A DNA stretch of 64,000 bases, taken from contig NC_089447.1 of the NCBI RefSeq assembly GCF_026210795.1, positions 2,544,501-2,608,500 on the forward strand, written 5' to 3'. The notes beneath the pieces are model-generated. The model was given only the letters and a program-made list of their open reading frames with translations, was not told the DNA's origin and did no database searches. Position numbers and translations under genes: made by a program. Position 1 is the first letter of the stretch, and each line of letters starts with the position of its first letter. Shown one piece after another: positions 36,845-47,499 of the stretch. The stretch comes from Rhizophagus irregularis. Lineage: Eukaryota > Glomeromycota > Glomeromycetes > Glomerales > Glomeraceae.

Positions 36845-37756
36845 ATGTTTCCAAATATTCTAAACAATTTTTTAACAAAATTTCAAACAATGTCCTCATC
36901 TTCAACTGATTCAACCACCGTCAATGATACCAATACCATCAATGTCAATACTACCTCCATTTTCGACACTATAACTTATTCTTCCGGCCGGGTGGAGTGG
37001 TCGGATGACCAAATCGCAGTTTTGATTGAGCAGCGGAGATCAAGAAACTTCGAGTACCATTATCAAATTGCAGGAAGAAGTAGAAAAAGATTCTGGAATT
37101 CCGTTGCGAATAAAGTAAATGAGAGGTGTGGAAGCAATTATTCGGGCAAACAGTGCCAAACAAAATTCAATGGATTAGTGACCAGTTATCACGTGAGTTA
37201 AATATTAATAAAAATTTGTTGTAATAGTAATTTTAATACTTATTTAACACTTAATACTTTAGGATCAATTATTAGTGATTGCAAACGATCCGAGAGGGGC
37301 AAGAAGCCGTGCTGGTGCCATTTATTTTGAAGTCATGAATACACGGTTTTGGGAAAAACCAGGTAAGAACTTTTAAATCTAACAACATTACATAATCAAC
37401 AAAATGATTATATTAAAGAGGTAAATTGTTTTATTTAATATGATTTAATATGTTTCTAGACGATCAGTTTGTACAGGCTTCAATTGGTGTTAATAAAACT
37501 CAACACAGACGAAACAATAGAAGGAATGGTATGTAAAGTATAAAAGTTTAATCAAATTATAAATTTTTATTGATTTTCTTAATATTTTATAGCACGTGGG
37601 AGCCGGAATACTCAAAATACGAATACGAATACTCAAAATACAGAAGATCGAAATGGTAAGTACAAAATTTATTAATTTTTTTTTCTTTTTTAGTCGTAAA
37701 TACAAAATTTATTAATTTCTTTTCCTTTTTTAGTCGATGATGATAATAATGAATGA
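36845..37756 (+). CDS. Myb/SANT-like DNA-binding protein, five exons, intact
   Basis: Exons 36845-37192, 37263-37362, 37460-37528, 37593-37655 and 37734-37756 have clean GT..AG borders and sum to 603 nt, giving a 200-residue protein. After a Ser/Thr-rich N-terminus, residues about 48-110 form a trihelix Myb/SANT-like domain: VEWSDDQIAVLIEQR, FEYHYQIAGRSRKRFWNSVA, and SGKQCQTKFNGLVTSYH, with the spaced Trp/Phe residues of such folds. Exon 2 continues with AIYFEVMNTRFWEKP. The C-terminus is basic, then Asn/Thr-rich and acidic. It lies just downstream of the transposase, on the same strand. Myb-like proteins act as DNA-binding partners in some transposon families (PIF/Harbinger); the same role here is inference. 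A host transcription factor fragment is the alternative. Confidence 0.78.
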
Positions 37757-38148
37757 GTTTTTATTTTCTATCATTTTTTCACAATTGTTTATTATCATTT
37801 ATTATCATTATCATTTTATTATCATTTGTTAGCTTTTTGTTATACACCATTGATTATAATATCACTAATACACACACCACCCGATCAACCCTCAATCTAT
37901 CATATCACTTATTATTGTTCACAATCGTTTATTATCGTTTATGAAAGTGGCGAGGAAAAGTTAAGGGGAGGGTATTACCAAATAAAAAAGTCTTCAAATA
38001 ATGCTAAACTTAATGCGGAATATTTTTAAAATGTATAATTATTAATAATTTGAGCTCTATTAGCAACTGTAACTTTGATAAGAATTACAAGCAAAAAATA
38101 TTTGTGGTAATTCTAAAATTTTGAATATCTTGTATTTTGGTACTTACG
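37757..38148. other. AT-rich DNA downstream of the Myb-like gene
   Basis: Repeated TTATCATTTATTATCATTAT and TTTATTATCGTTTA tracts; no gene seen. Confidence 0.35.
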
Positions 38149-38375
38149 TCCCATTCAAATGTTAATACATTAGCTTTAATAGGTACGCACCATTCCGGAG
38201 CTTCAAAATCTTCCCAACAAATCTCTGTAATTATATAAAATTAGTATGATTTGATGCAAGAATCAAATAATACTTAATAATTGATACATGACTATCATCA
38301 AAATTTTCAGCGCCGCTAAAAATTAAAGCCTTTTCTATAAGATCCTTAAATGATATCCAATGCTCTTAAAAATTG
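38149..38375 (-). pseudogene. Two exon-like fragments of an unrecognised gene
   Basis: Minus strand: one exon reads EHWISFKDLIEKALIFSGAE; after a short gap a second reads EICWEDFEAPEWCVPI and KANVLTFEWD, bounded by AG and GTAAGT. The peptides look protein-like and the splice sites are good, but neither neighbour continues the gene. I do not recognise the protein. It is probably a captured fragment inside the 13.2-kb element. Confidence 0.45.
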
Positions 38376-38450
38376 TTTTCGTTATGCTAATTAATTTATT
38401 GGTCCCTTTCAATTACTGATCATCTGGCAGACTGCCATACACCAATTTTT

Positions 38451-38695
38451 TTGTTCGTTCGTCCAGATCGCTAAAAAAAGAAAAGGGAACGTTAATTACG
38501 TTCCCTTGAAGTAAAAACTAAAAAGAACGAAACATACCTTTGTTTCGTTCAAGTTCCTGGGTGTTCGGCTTGTTCGTTCGTCCAGGTCACTAAAAAAAGA
38601 AAAGGGAACGTTAATTACGTTCCCTGGAAGTAAAAACAAAGAAAAAGAACGAACTTTATTTTGGTTCGTTCGTTTAAGAGCCTGGTCGTTCAAAT
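38451..38695 (+). repeat. Two tandem about 120-bp units with a near-palindromic core
   Basis: Each unit has GTTCGTTCGTCCAG, then AAAAGGGAACGTTAATTACG with a closing TTCCC, then AAGAACGAA and a mirrored GTTCG-type end. The core GGGAACGTTAATTACGTTCC folds on itself, and the CGTTCG/CGAACG borders pair over a longer range. No coding capacity. Confidence 0.7.
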
Positions 38696-38699
38696 TACC

Positions 38700-39339
38700 A
38701 ATCCAAAAAGCCGATATCTACAAAAAAAAGAAGTAAAAAAGAAAAAAGTTAAAAAAGATTATCATTTGGCACACAAACCATAATTGACTAGTCCGATCAG
38801 CCGATTCTTCGTTACCGTTGGTCAATAGCGCGACGATTCACGACCAATATTAACAATATTCTTCAACCGGTATTATTGATAATATTTTTACAAAAAAATA
38901 TCAAAATGATATTATTGTATAAATATATATATATTATTAAGATATAAAAATTTCTTATAAAAAACCTATTTCTCCTATAGAGAAACAAACCATTTGGTTA
39001 AATATTAAGCCGAGTATTTAGTAAGTTTTTTTTTAATTATATTTAAAAAAAAAGAAATTATCTTTAATATTTTGTGTATATTTCTTATTTGGTTTTTTTT
39101 ATTATTTGAAATTTTTCTCATATAATATCTATTATTTTACTGTCTACTCCAATTTTACCAACAAATCTAAGTAGTGTTGATATCTTCCAATGTTTTACAT
39201 GTAAAGGTTTAAATTAGCGTAATACAATAATACGTATATATAATATTTTTTGTAAAGATTTGTATAAACTCCCAAAAATGTTTATAAATGAATTCAAAAA
39301 AATATTGGTTTTTTTTCAAATTCATCACTTCACCAAAAC
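38700..39339. other. AT-rich DNA, no gene seen
   Basis: Long A and T runs with no reading frame or repeat that I can define. Confidence 0.3.
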
Positions 39340-39612
39340 CAGATCAAAAGCTGTTGCTGTAACTTGTACAGAAAGCCAGTTTTTTGCCACATTTGGCAGT
39401 AGCTGTGAATGAGTACTGGCCAAAAATATTATTATGAATTTAGAACAAGATTTTGGAAGAGGCCAGGTAATTATATTATAATAAAATTTTATAATTAATA
39501 TTACATTCTATTTTACGTTCACATTTTAAATTTGATAAATTTGATCAATTTTAGTTACGCGTGACAATCGTAGGAGAAGGAGAAACTTACCTACGTATCG
39601 TAGAAGAAGATA
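39340..39612 (+). pseudogene. Relic of a second Myb/SANT-like gene copy
   Basis: An exon end reads NYYEFRTRFWKRP before GTAATT, similar to YFEVMNTRFWEKP at the end of exon 2 of the gene at 36845. After an intron of about 85 bp a short basic exon follows (VTRDNRRRRRNLPTYRRRR) with a stop. The upstream DNA-binding part is no longer recognisable. Confidence 0.5.
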
Positions 39613-40494
39613 ATTATTTTTATTTTTTTATTTATTAAGTGAATAGCTAGGCCCAGTCCGTACCAAATATCGGCTGGAGACTTACGTTTTTTGGGCCTGT
39701 AACTGATACCGACGTTCATGCCGTACAGCCTGGATACTATTTTATAGTAAAATAGTAGCGAACAAGTATCAAATGTGTATTTTTTATTAAGTTATAATAA
39801 AAATTAGAATTTACTTTAATTTTTAACATAAAAATTGTAAATAATAAAAAAATCTGCTTTCCCAAACTTAAAAGAAAAGGTGTTAATATTATTTTTGATT
39901 ATTCAATAGTATCACATGCCCTTGTATACGTTCTACTGCATACGCAGCTTTAACGATCAAATAGTAATAATATTACGCAGGTTTACAGTCTCGTAAATTT
40001 TCAAAATATTTTAACCGTAATATTACGCAGGTTTACAGTTTCGTCACTAAAATCACATGACATTTATGCATGTATATTAATAACCAATTAAAATCGCTTT
40101 GATTACATGTGATATCTAAAATTAATGCGCGATTTTTTTTGTTTATTTTCAAAAATACACTTTTCTCTTCTTACTTATCTTTTATTAACGCTTTACGGTT
40201 CGTCTCTTCTTTTCTCTTTTATCCAAGTATACTTTACTTATCTTTTACAATATTAACAATACTTTGGCACTTTAGTTTATATATTTAATATAGTAAGACA
40301 TACTCATCTACTATATACAAAAGAAAAGAATAAAAAAAAGGAAAAAATGTACCCCTACCCACATACAAAAAAGAGAAAATTCTCTTTTAAATAAATAGTG
40401 GAACTGTTAAGCAAGGTATGAAAATAGGATATACGCGTATTTTTCATATTTTTCTTTACAATAGTGGTTTGAGTCTTTCTTTGTGGTATAAGTG
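39613..40494. other. AT-rich DNA with short direct repeats
   Basis: AATATTACGCAGGTTTACAG occurs twice (near 39970 and 40019), about 50 bp apart. A GC-richer patch at 39650-39740 has no recognisable content. Confidence 0.35.
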
Positions 40495-40652
40495 TGAATA
40501 TATTTTTCAACGGCCATGTATCTATTGCTTGTTAAATATATTTGCAATTTCTTGTCTTTCTTTGTTAGACTGTGGTATTACAATATGAAGTGTGAATATA
40601 TTTTTCAACGGCCATGTATCTATTGCTTGTTAAATATATTTGCAATTTCTTT
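40495..40652 (+). repeat. Direct duplication of about 63 bp
   Basis: GTGTGAATATATTTTTCAAC followed by GGCCATGTATCTATTGCTTG and TTAAATATATTTGCAATTTC occurs at about 40491-40555 and again at 40587-40650, almost unchanged. It looks like a recent local duplication. Confidence 0.85.
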
Positions 40653-40899
40653 TGTAATATTTGCTTTAGCCTGGAGGAAAATGTTATGAAATAGGGCTGG
40701 ATATTTTATGACATTTTCTGCCTTCCAATTACTTTGTCCGGGGTAGCCTGACAATTTGTCGTTGTCCGTCAGTTGTAGCAACCAGCATTTTTTTACGATT
40801 TTAAGAAACAAAACTTTTTCAAAAATTTAATAAAGAAAGAACTAACTTAAAAATATTATTTTATTATTCTTTACAAAACGCTGGCGCTGGAGTATTTTT

Positions 40900-41430
40900 T
40901 CTCTCACTTATCAAATCCCAACATGTCCAAAGACTAATCATGTAGTACGCTGTGGTCTGGAACCACCTGAGATTTTTGACTACCTAGGGATGAAGTTGTA
41001 GGGTACTTGTACCCGATAGGCTAGCCTCCTCTGACTTAGGGTCTCATTAATCGGGAGATGAGGTGGTTCCTAAGTACCTTCCACATCAAGGGCGGACATT
41101 TTTTGATACTGTGCGTCAAGGTGGTAATCCTATATCTGCGAATTCAAGAAAAAAAACTCTAAATCAAAAGAATTTGGAAGCAACACATATCAAGGTAATC
41201 TAAGCATTTTTTTTAAAAAAATTTAATCAAAAATTAATTTGGTTTATATATAGTAAACTCAAGAAAAAGAAGATCTAATCATATATCTTCAGAAGAATAT
41301 GAGAGTAACGCACATCAAGGTAATTTAAATATTTATTTTTTTTATTTATTAAAGAAAAATAATTAACAAAATCTATTTTCTCTTTAAACAGCAAACTTCA
41401 AAAAAAGAGGTGAAATAAATACAAAGGTAT
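40900..41430 (+). other. GC-richer patch and exon-like fragments, unidentified
   Basis: At 40950-41070 a GC-richer stretch has a 10-bp inverted repeat GGAACCACCT / AGGTGGTTCC about 100 bp apart. After it, three short Lys/Arg-rich exon-like pieces (NSRKKTLNQKN, NSRKRRSNHISSEEYES, NFKKRGEI) are separated by GTAAT..AG introns of 50-60 bp. They could be the 3' end of another Myb-like gene of the element. I cannot show this. Confidence 0.35.
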
Positions 41431-42442
41431 ATTTTTTTACTAATTTTTATTTATATTTTCTTTTTTTCTAACCTACTAACGTTTGTTTTTACTAATATAT
41501 TTTACTACTAAACATACTAATAACATTTTCTATTACTAACCATTTTTTACTAACATTTTTTTAATACTATTCTTTTTCTTTTACGAATACATTATTCATA
41601 CTAATATCTTTATTACTAAAATACTATTTCTTTCTTTTAAATATTAAACAGATAAAAATAAGCGCCATTTGTAGATAACAGATATCTAATTATTTATATA
41701 GCTATATAGAATAATATATTTTTTTGTAATCTTTTTTATTATTAATTAAAAAACAATAAAACTTTTAATTTAATTGAAAATAAGAATAAAATTTGTGTAA
41801 TAAAATTTTACTTTAGCCCGAATTAAAATTAAAAATTAATCTGAAATTATAATTTTGCCCAGATTAAATTATAATATTATATGAAAAAATTATCTATCGT
41901 ATTGTCAGATAAATGTACGATATGTATCCTATATTTACCCGATATCTATATAACATGTGTCCGATATTATACTGACCAATATCTATATGATATTTATACG
42001 ACATGTATAAGATATGTGCCCGATATTATACTACCCGATATATGTGTAATATGTGCACGATATCTATAATATATATCACCGAACTTCTGCATAAACATTA
42101 CAGATATCAGGTACCCGATATGTGTGTAATTGTTGCATATCGTATACATATCATATACATATCCTACATATATCTGGTACCCGATATGCAACCGATAGCC
42201 TCGATTTTGACCTGTGAGTTAACTCGATTTAACTCGAAAAATTCGATCAATTCGATCGAATTGGGTTGGATTTTTTACGAGTCGAGTCGATTTGAAATTA
42301 TAATTTTTTTTGAGTTGAATTGAGTCAAATCGGAAAAAATTATAATTTCAACTTGACTCGACTCGATTCGAATTTTTCGAGTCGAGTTTAAATTAAACTA
42401 AAATTCGATTCGATTTGACTCATTCGGAGCACTAAAAATAAT

Positions 42443-43010
42443 TACAAAAATATCTTTTTTTATTAAAAACGTCAGGTTCAATTAAAGAAACAAAAAAAAA
42501 TGTTTTTTTATTAAAAAATGTCAAACCTGACATTTTTTATTAAAAGAAACAAAAAAAATCGTTTCTTTATAATTAAAAAACATTAGATTCGACGTTTTTT
42601 CATTAAAAGAAACAAAAAAAATGTTTTTTTATTAAAAAATGTTGAACCTGACATTTTTTATTAAAAGAAATAAAAAAAATCATTTCTTTGATTAAAAAAC
42701 ATTGAACCTGACATTTTTTCATTAAAAGAAACAAAAAAAAACGTTTCTTTAATTAAAAAATGTCAGGTTCAATGTTTTTTCATTAAAAGAAACAAAAAAA
42801 TGTTTTTTTTATTAAAAAATGTCAAACCTGATATTTTTTATTAAAAGAAACAAAAAAAAATCATTTCTTTAATTTAAAAATGTTGAACCTGACGTTTTTT
42901 CATTTAAAAAAACAAAAAAGAGTTTCTTTAATTTAAAAATGTTGGATCTGACATTTTTCATTAAAAGAAACAAAAAAAATACGTTTTAGCATAATAAAAA
43001 GTACTGAAAC
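42443..43010 (+). repeat. Tandem hairpin array in the outer hAT MITE
   Basis: About ten alternating copies of AAGAAACAAAAAAA(A)TG / TTTTTATTAAAAA blocks with TGTCAAACCTGACA-like palindromic cores. It is part of the outer MITE and parallels the hairpin array in the element at 51588-52959. Confidence 0.75.
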
Positions 43011-43247
43011 GTACTTTTTCATAAAATAATTGTAAAAAAAAACATTTGGCGTTTTTTCTTATTATTTGATATATAAAAAATACTTAACCATTTTTTTGAC
43101 CTAAAATATATCGGGTCAACAGATCGGGTTGGATACCTGAACTGATACATGATATTTGGGTCAGATCACCAAATTCATGACTTGCTTTGGATCAGGTCAA
43201 GTCAATTACCTGACCTGACCCGATCCATTCAGAGCTTTAATCAGAAT

Positions 43248-46200
43248 CAATCACAATAGTTTTTTTGCTTTTTTTCTTATTATTATTGGATTGCTTATTT
43301 TGTTTACGTTTTACAGGAACAGATTTTATCATATTTGATTTTTTAGCTTGCATATGAGCTAATTATAATATATAAATAAATTAAAATTAATTAGTTTAAA
43401 TTTAACTTTCAATTTTTGATGTTATTTTAATATATAATGCTACCTTTACGTTTATTTAACTGAACATTTTGTGCAATAAGTCCTTTATTATGTTCCCAAT
43501 TATGTATACTATATTTTTGATGAATGTTAATAGCTGTAAATCTTTCCTTTATCTAATTTACATCCTCTATAATAGATAAATAATGTTTATACAATTAATT
43601 CAAAAATAATTATTTAAAAAAATAAAATTTATAATAATAAATATATAAATATATATTACGTACTAGGATCTCGAACAATATATATAAAGGTAGGTTTTAA
43701 CCAACATATAAAAATTTTTCCTATATGAGATTTATTATTACTTATTTGATAATATAATTTTTAAATAGTCAGATATAATTATACGTAGCAGAGTATTAAA
43801 TTATTAATAGTCAGATATATATTTGCGTAGCAGGATAGATTTTTTTAATATATATATATAATATAATATATATTTACATTTTTCACATTAAAAAAATTTA
43901 ATAAAATATGTAAACAAAGTTATAAATATGTTTGTGTAAAAAAAATTTACTATTTTTAATACAAAGAATAAGTTAATTGTATATGTAATACAGGAATCAT
44001 TTTTAGACATGATTGTATAACATGTTTTTGATAAAACAAATACGCATCCGTGTAACATTAAAATTATAAATCATATATGTATTTATGTAATAGTAAAAAA
44101 ATATATATTGAAAATGAGAGCAACGGGTGGGTGGGAAAGGAAAAATAAGTGGTTTTCTGTTTTTTTTATAATTTTACACTATAATTTTTTGTAATAATCA
44201 ATAAAAGTTATTTCATTTTTACTTGGAAAATTTTTTTAAAATTTTTTTTTGACAAATTTTACAGTAAATTTTAAAAATAAAAATTTCGCGTATTGGTAGC
44301 GTTACAAAAAACATGAATAAATCCATAAATATCTATTCAATCATGATAAACATTTGTATATAAGTAGATTCGAACCTGCTGAACAACTTTACTTAAGAAG
44401 GTTTTGGATGTTTCCTTTGACTAAAGTGCCTAAATTACGCTCTGAAGTCACAGAACAGATATACGAAATATTAATAAGAAACATTTATAAGTTGTAATAT
44501 TACAAAAAAATAATAATAGCTTTATCCATACATTATTTCAAAAATTTTTGTTTTTTTAGTTTTTTTTATATACATATTTTATAAAAAAATTATATATAAA
44601 TATATATATGTTATAAAATAAATTGCTTAGCAGTGTAAAAAATTTATGGGTTAGATAAAAGTTTGCTTAGCAGACATGAAAAATATTTGCTTATTGACCT
44701 TAGTAAATTTTGAATTTTTTATCTGACCTATATATATATTGTTCAGGGTCCTTACGTACTGAATAATAGCAGTCACCAATTTAAGACTCTTCCTACAATG
44801 ATTACTCAGTGCATGTGCTGCTTTCGCAACATTTGTATTATCAGGAGATGCTATCCATACTTCATCATCAATCTTTGACATATATTTGTTTAGTGACGTG
44901 ATAACCCAATTTTGATGGTAAAATGTGATCCAATCTAGTAATAAATTAATAAAATTTATAATTTAAATATATATAAATAAATAATAAAACAGCTTTATTA
45001 TTAAATATAAATACAGACCAGAAGTGCTTTCATCAGCCATTTGAATATTATTGAACAATTTATTAATCATATTTTCTGATTCAGTTGACAGAAGTGCATA
45101 CATATTATTTTTTACACTATTATCATAATTCTTTTCCTGGATTTTTCTATATAATAATTATAATAACTTAGACTATATAGTTATATCATATTGATAGTAA
45201 TATTAGTTAAAACAAACAAATTAAAAATTTATATTTACCTCTTATAATGTATATGACAAGATTTGAAAATATAAATTAGGTGTTCTTTCTAACTTTTTGT
45301 TCTATCTATTTCATTTAATACAAATCTGAGATCTTTAGCTTGAGCGTAATCCAAATCTGCAATAATGCAATTCCAACCAGTTTTATGAATATGTTGAAAT
45401 TGAACAGATGATCCTATTAATTGTTTTACAAGATCAAACAGAGCACAAAACATTCATTGATAAGCAATTGTATTTATACTATTTGTAAAAATGCGGGCAA
45501 AAGTAAGAACTGAAAAGGTTTACTGATTATTAATAATGATAGTTTTACTAAAATTATAATGAATAATCAAATAAAAGTAAAACTTAACTTACTTAAATTG
45601 TGTTTATATATAATTATAATAGTTTATTTCAAATTCATTGATCCCTCTTGCCACACATTTAAAGGACAAGTCTATTTAAAAATTTTTACATTTTGCCCAT
45701 TCATTCAATTGCTCAAAAGTTGTACAAATAATCATATAATGATTATCTTCAAAGAATTCCAATAAAATATCATAAAAAATAAGGTTAATTTAATTATTAA
45801 TATAACTGATAACAAATTTAATGATAATATTCTAAATTAATTACCTAAACATTTTACATATTCACAAAAATTGTTAATATTTTGTGAATAATTATAAATA
45901 ACTCCAAGAATTCCACATCCCTATGGATAGATCTCTTTTTGAATCTTATTCACATAGTATCGAAGATGATCAGCATTATTTAAAGAGGCATGCATATCAG
46001 CAAGATATTCTGTTCCAAAATATGTCTTTATAAGATTTCCTAATAAATAGAATAATATCAGATATTTTTAAGATTTAATATAGTATTTTTTTTTAATAAA
46101 ATTAATATTAAGTTACCTGTTATAATACGCGTTGGTGTTACATCTACTGTATCATCATTTGCTTGGTGAATTAGCTCCTGTAAATGATCCTGAATAGTAA

Positions 46201-47494
46201 CTGGTACACGGTTAGGTGGAGGAGGTAAATGAAAATGAATTCCCTTAGATATAAGAATTATATATGAGCATTTTTCTAAGTCATGTGAAATTATTTTAGT
46301 ATATTTAACTCTACATGTTTTTCTGATTATTGAACCTTGCTTAATAATATTACCTGCACAATGTAGATGTGTTGCAATAAATAAACTATATAAATAAATA
46401 ATTTACAATAATAAATAAAGTTCAATATTATATTTTAAAACTTACGGCAATTAGTTTTTTTGAATTATTATACAATACTATATAACAGTTGTTTACTGGT
46501 TCATCTGTTTCTCCCTAAATATATTTAAACAAATTAAAATAAAGCAAAATAAAAAAAATAATAATTTAAAAATTGTGACACCATATAGCCCATTCAAAAG
46601 TTGAGAAAGTAAATTAAGATCTACATTATCTTTAATGCTAATAAACCAGTGATATCTTTCATTTCATTCAGAATAACCAATGAAATAAGATGGTGGTGTT
46701 GTTTCATCATGTCGTCGCAAATATTTTAATACAGGTTTTCTAATACACTGTACTCCATTTGTTACATATCGGCATTTGGTTTTAGATGCTACTAAATATA
46801 CACTATAAAATAAAAACTAGTTAATCACTACTATATATATAATGATAAGGTACACAAGTAATACTTACACAAATGTATTATTTTTTTTATTACTGGTTGA
46901 TAATTCTTGATTTATTTTTAGACACAAATCTGAATCAGGATCTACTGATTTATGTTCCATTTCTTTAAGTTCTAGGTCTGCAAATTCACACATTTTTAAT
47001 CCTTGACAAGTTCAATCCTTTTATTTGCAGAAATATTGCTAAAATAAGAACAAGTTGTATCATTTTATCCACCAGATTTACGGTCTACCCATAGAATATT
47101 GAACCTTAAAAAATAATATTAGTATTATTAAGATTATCTTTACTTAAAATATATTCTTTAAACAAATATTTACGTTTGAAAATACTGCCTCTTTGTTTTC
47201 CCATCTTTCAATATGATATATAATTGCAATACCTCTCTCACTTGTTGGAGGATATTCGATTGGAACTAGTGAGTGAATTATTGTTTTAACCGTTATATGT
47301 TTTGTAATATAAATTTCTGTATCTTCTTCCAATTTAGAAGATATACCATCTGGTAGCTGTATAATGTGTTAAAATAATATTTTATAATATTACAATTATT
47401 TGGATTACTCTAAATATGATTTATATAATAAATATACCTCAATAAGCTCATCTTCATAAATGATATCTTCTTTATTAACAAAATTAGTATCCAT
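43248..47494 (-). pseudogene. Multi-exon transposase-like gene of unknown family, decayed
   Basis: It starts at ATG 47494 (MDTNFVNKEDIIYEDELIE) and runs leftward in about ten exons with short AT introns. Recognisable blocks: ISSKLEEDTEIYITKHI, YSMGRP, KTKCRYVTNGVQCIRKPVL, FIATHLHCAGNIIKQGS, IILISKGIHFHLPPPPNRVP, YLADMHASLNNADHL, IDLSFKCVARGINEFEI, KTGWNCIIADLDYAQAKDL, WIASPDNTNVAKAAHALSNH and a basic tail ending TIVIDSD. From memory such proteins are abundant in Rhizophagus. The middle (conserved Asp in IDLSF and ADLDYAQA) would fit a MULE-like DDE enzyme, but that is inference. At least six in-frame stops, mostly TGG or CAG changed by transitions. The last exon was split by the nested transposons; the tail lies at 25247-25434. 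Confidence 0.6.
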
Positions 47495-47499
47495 TGATA

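Larger units (their letters stand above)
29045..42216 (+). mobile_element. 13.2-kb CACTA/Plavaka-type element with several genes
   Basis: The left end is CACAGGTCAAAAAACGATC and the right end, inverted, is CACAGGTCAAAATCGAGGC, with 3-bp duplications AGT (29042-29044 and 42217-42219). Both ends continue into subterminal CATATCGGGTACC palindromes (29070-29290 and 41890-42190). The 3-bp duplication, CAC.GGT ends and the Plavaka-like transposase inside agree with the CMC/CACTA group. The cargo is a transposase relic, a divergent acidic-protein gene, an intact Myb/SANT-like gene, a relic of a second copy of it, and exon-like fragments. The ends share the pattern CACWGGTMAAAAAAYGRTCTATC with the two MITEs. 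Confidence 0.82.
25675..42434 (+). mobile_element. hAT element with decayed transposase (about 3.3 kb without inserts)
   Basis: The ends are TAGTGCTCCGAA at 25675 and TTCGGAGCACTA at 42423-42434, flanked by perfect 8-bp duplications AAAATAAT (25667-25674 and 42435-42442). Both subterminal regions are rich in TCGAG/CTCGA repeats (25695-25850 and 42215-42420). It carries the intron-containing transposase at 26013-28931. Two later insertions split it: a 280-bp MITE in an exon and a 13.2-kb CACTA-type element near the right end. Confidence 0.88.
25443..43239 (+). mobile_element. Outer hAT-type MITE (about 1.03 kb without its insert)
   Basis: It is flanked by perfect 8-bp duplications ATCAGAAT (25435-25442 and 43240-43247). 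The ends are TAGAGCTTTGAATTTGAC and, inverted, TAAAGCTCTGAATGGATC. Subterminal regions carry repeated GGTCAGGT-like motifs (25460-25560, 43080-43225). The right-hand part contains a tandem array of poly(A/T) hairpins with GTCAGGTT cores. It has no coding capacity of its own. A hAT element with a further insert sits inside, after position 25674. The family resembles the element at 51588-52959. Confidence 0.85.

Noticed and set aside
25443-43239. A single 17.8-kb giant hAT-like transposon with cargo
   Set aside because: The inner perfect duplications AAAATAAT and AGT with separate inverted ends show successive nesting of smaller elements instead.
44330-44450. tRNA-like sequence on the minus strand with B-box-like GGTTCGAATCT
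   Set aside because: No acceptor stem can be paired and the A box is poor. At most a decayed tRNA-derived repeat, so it is not listed as a tRNA.
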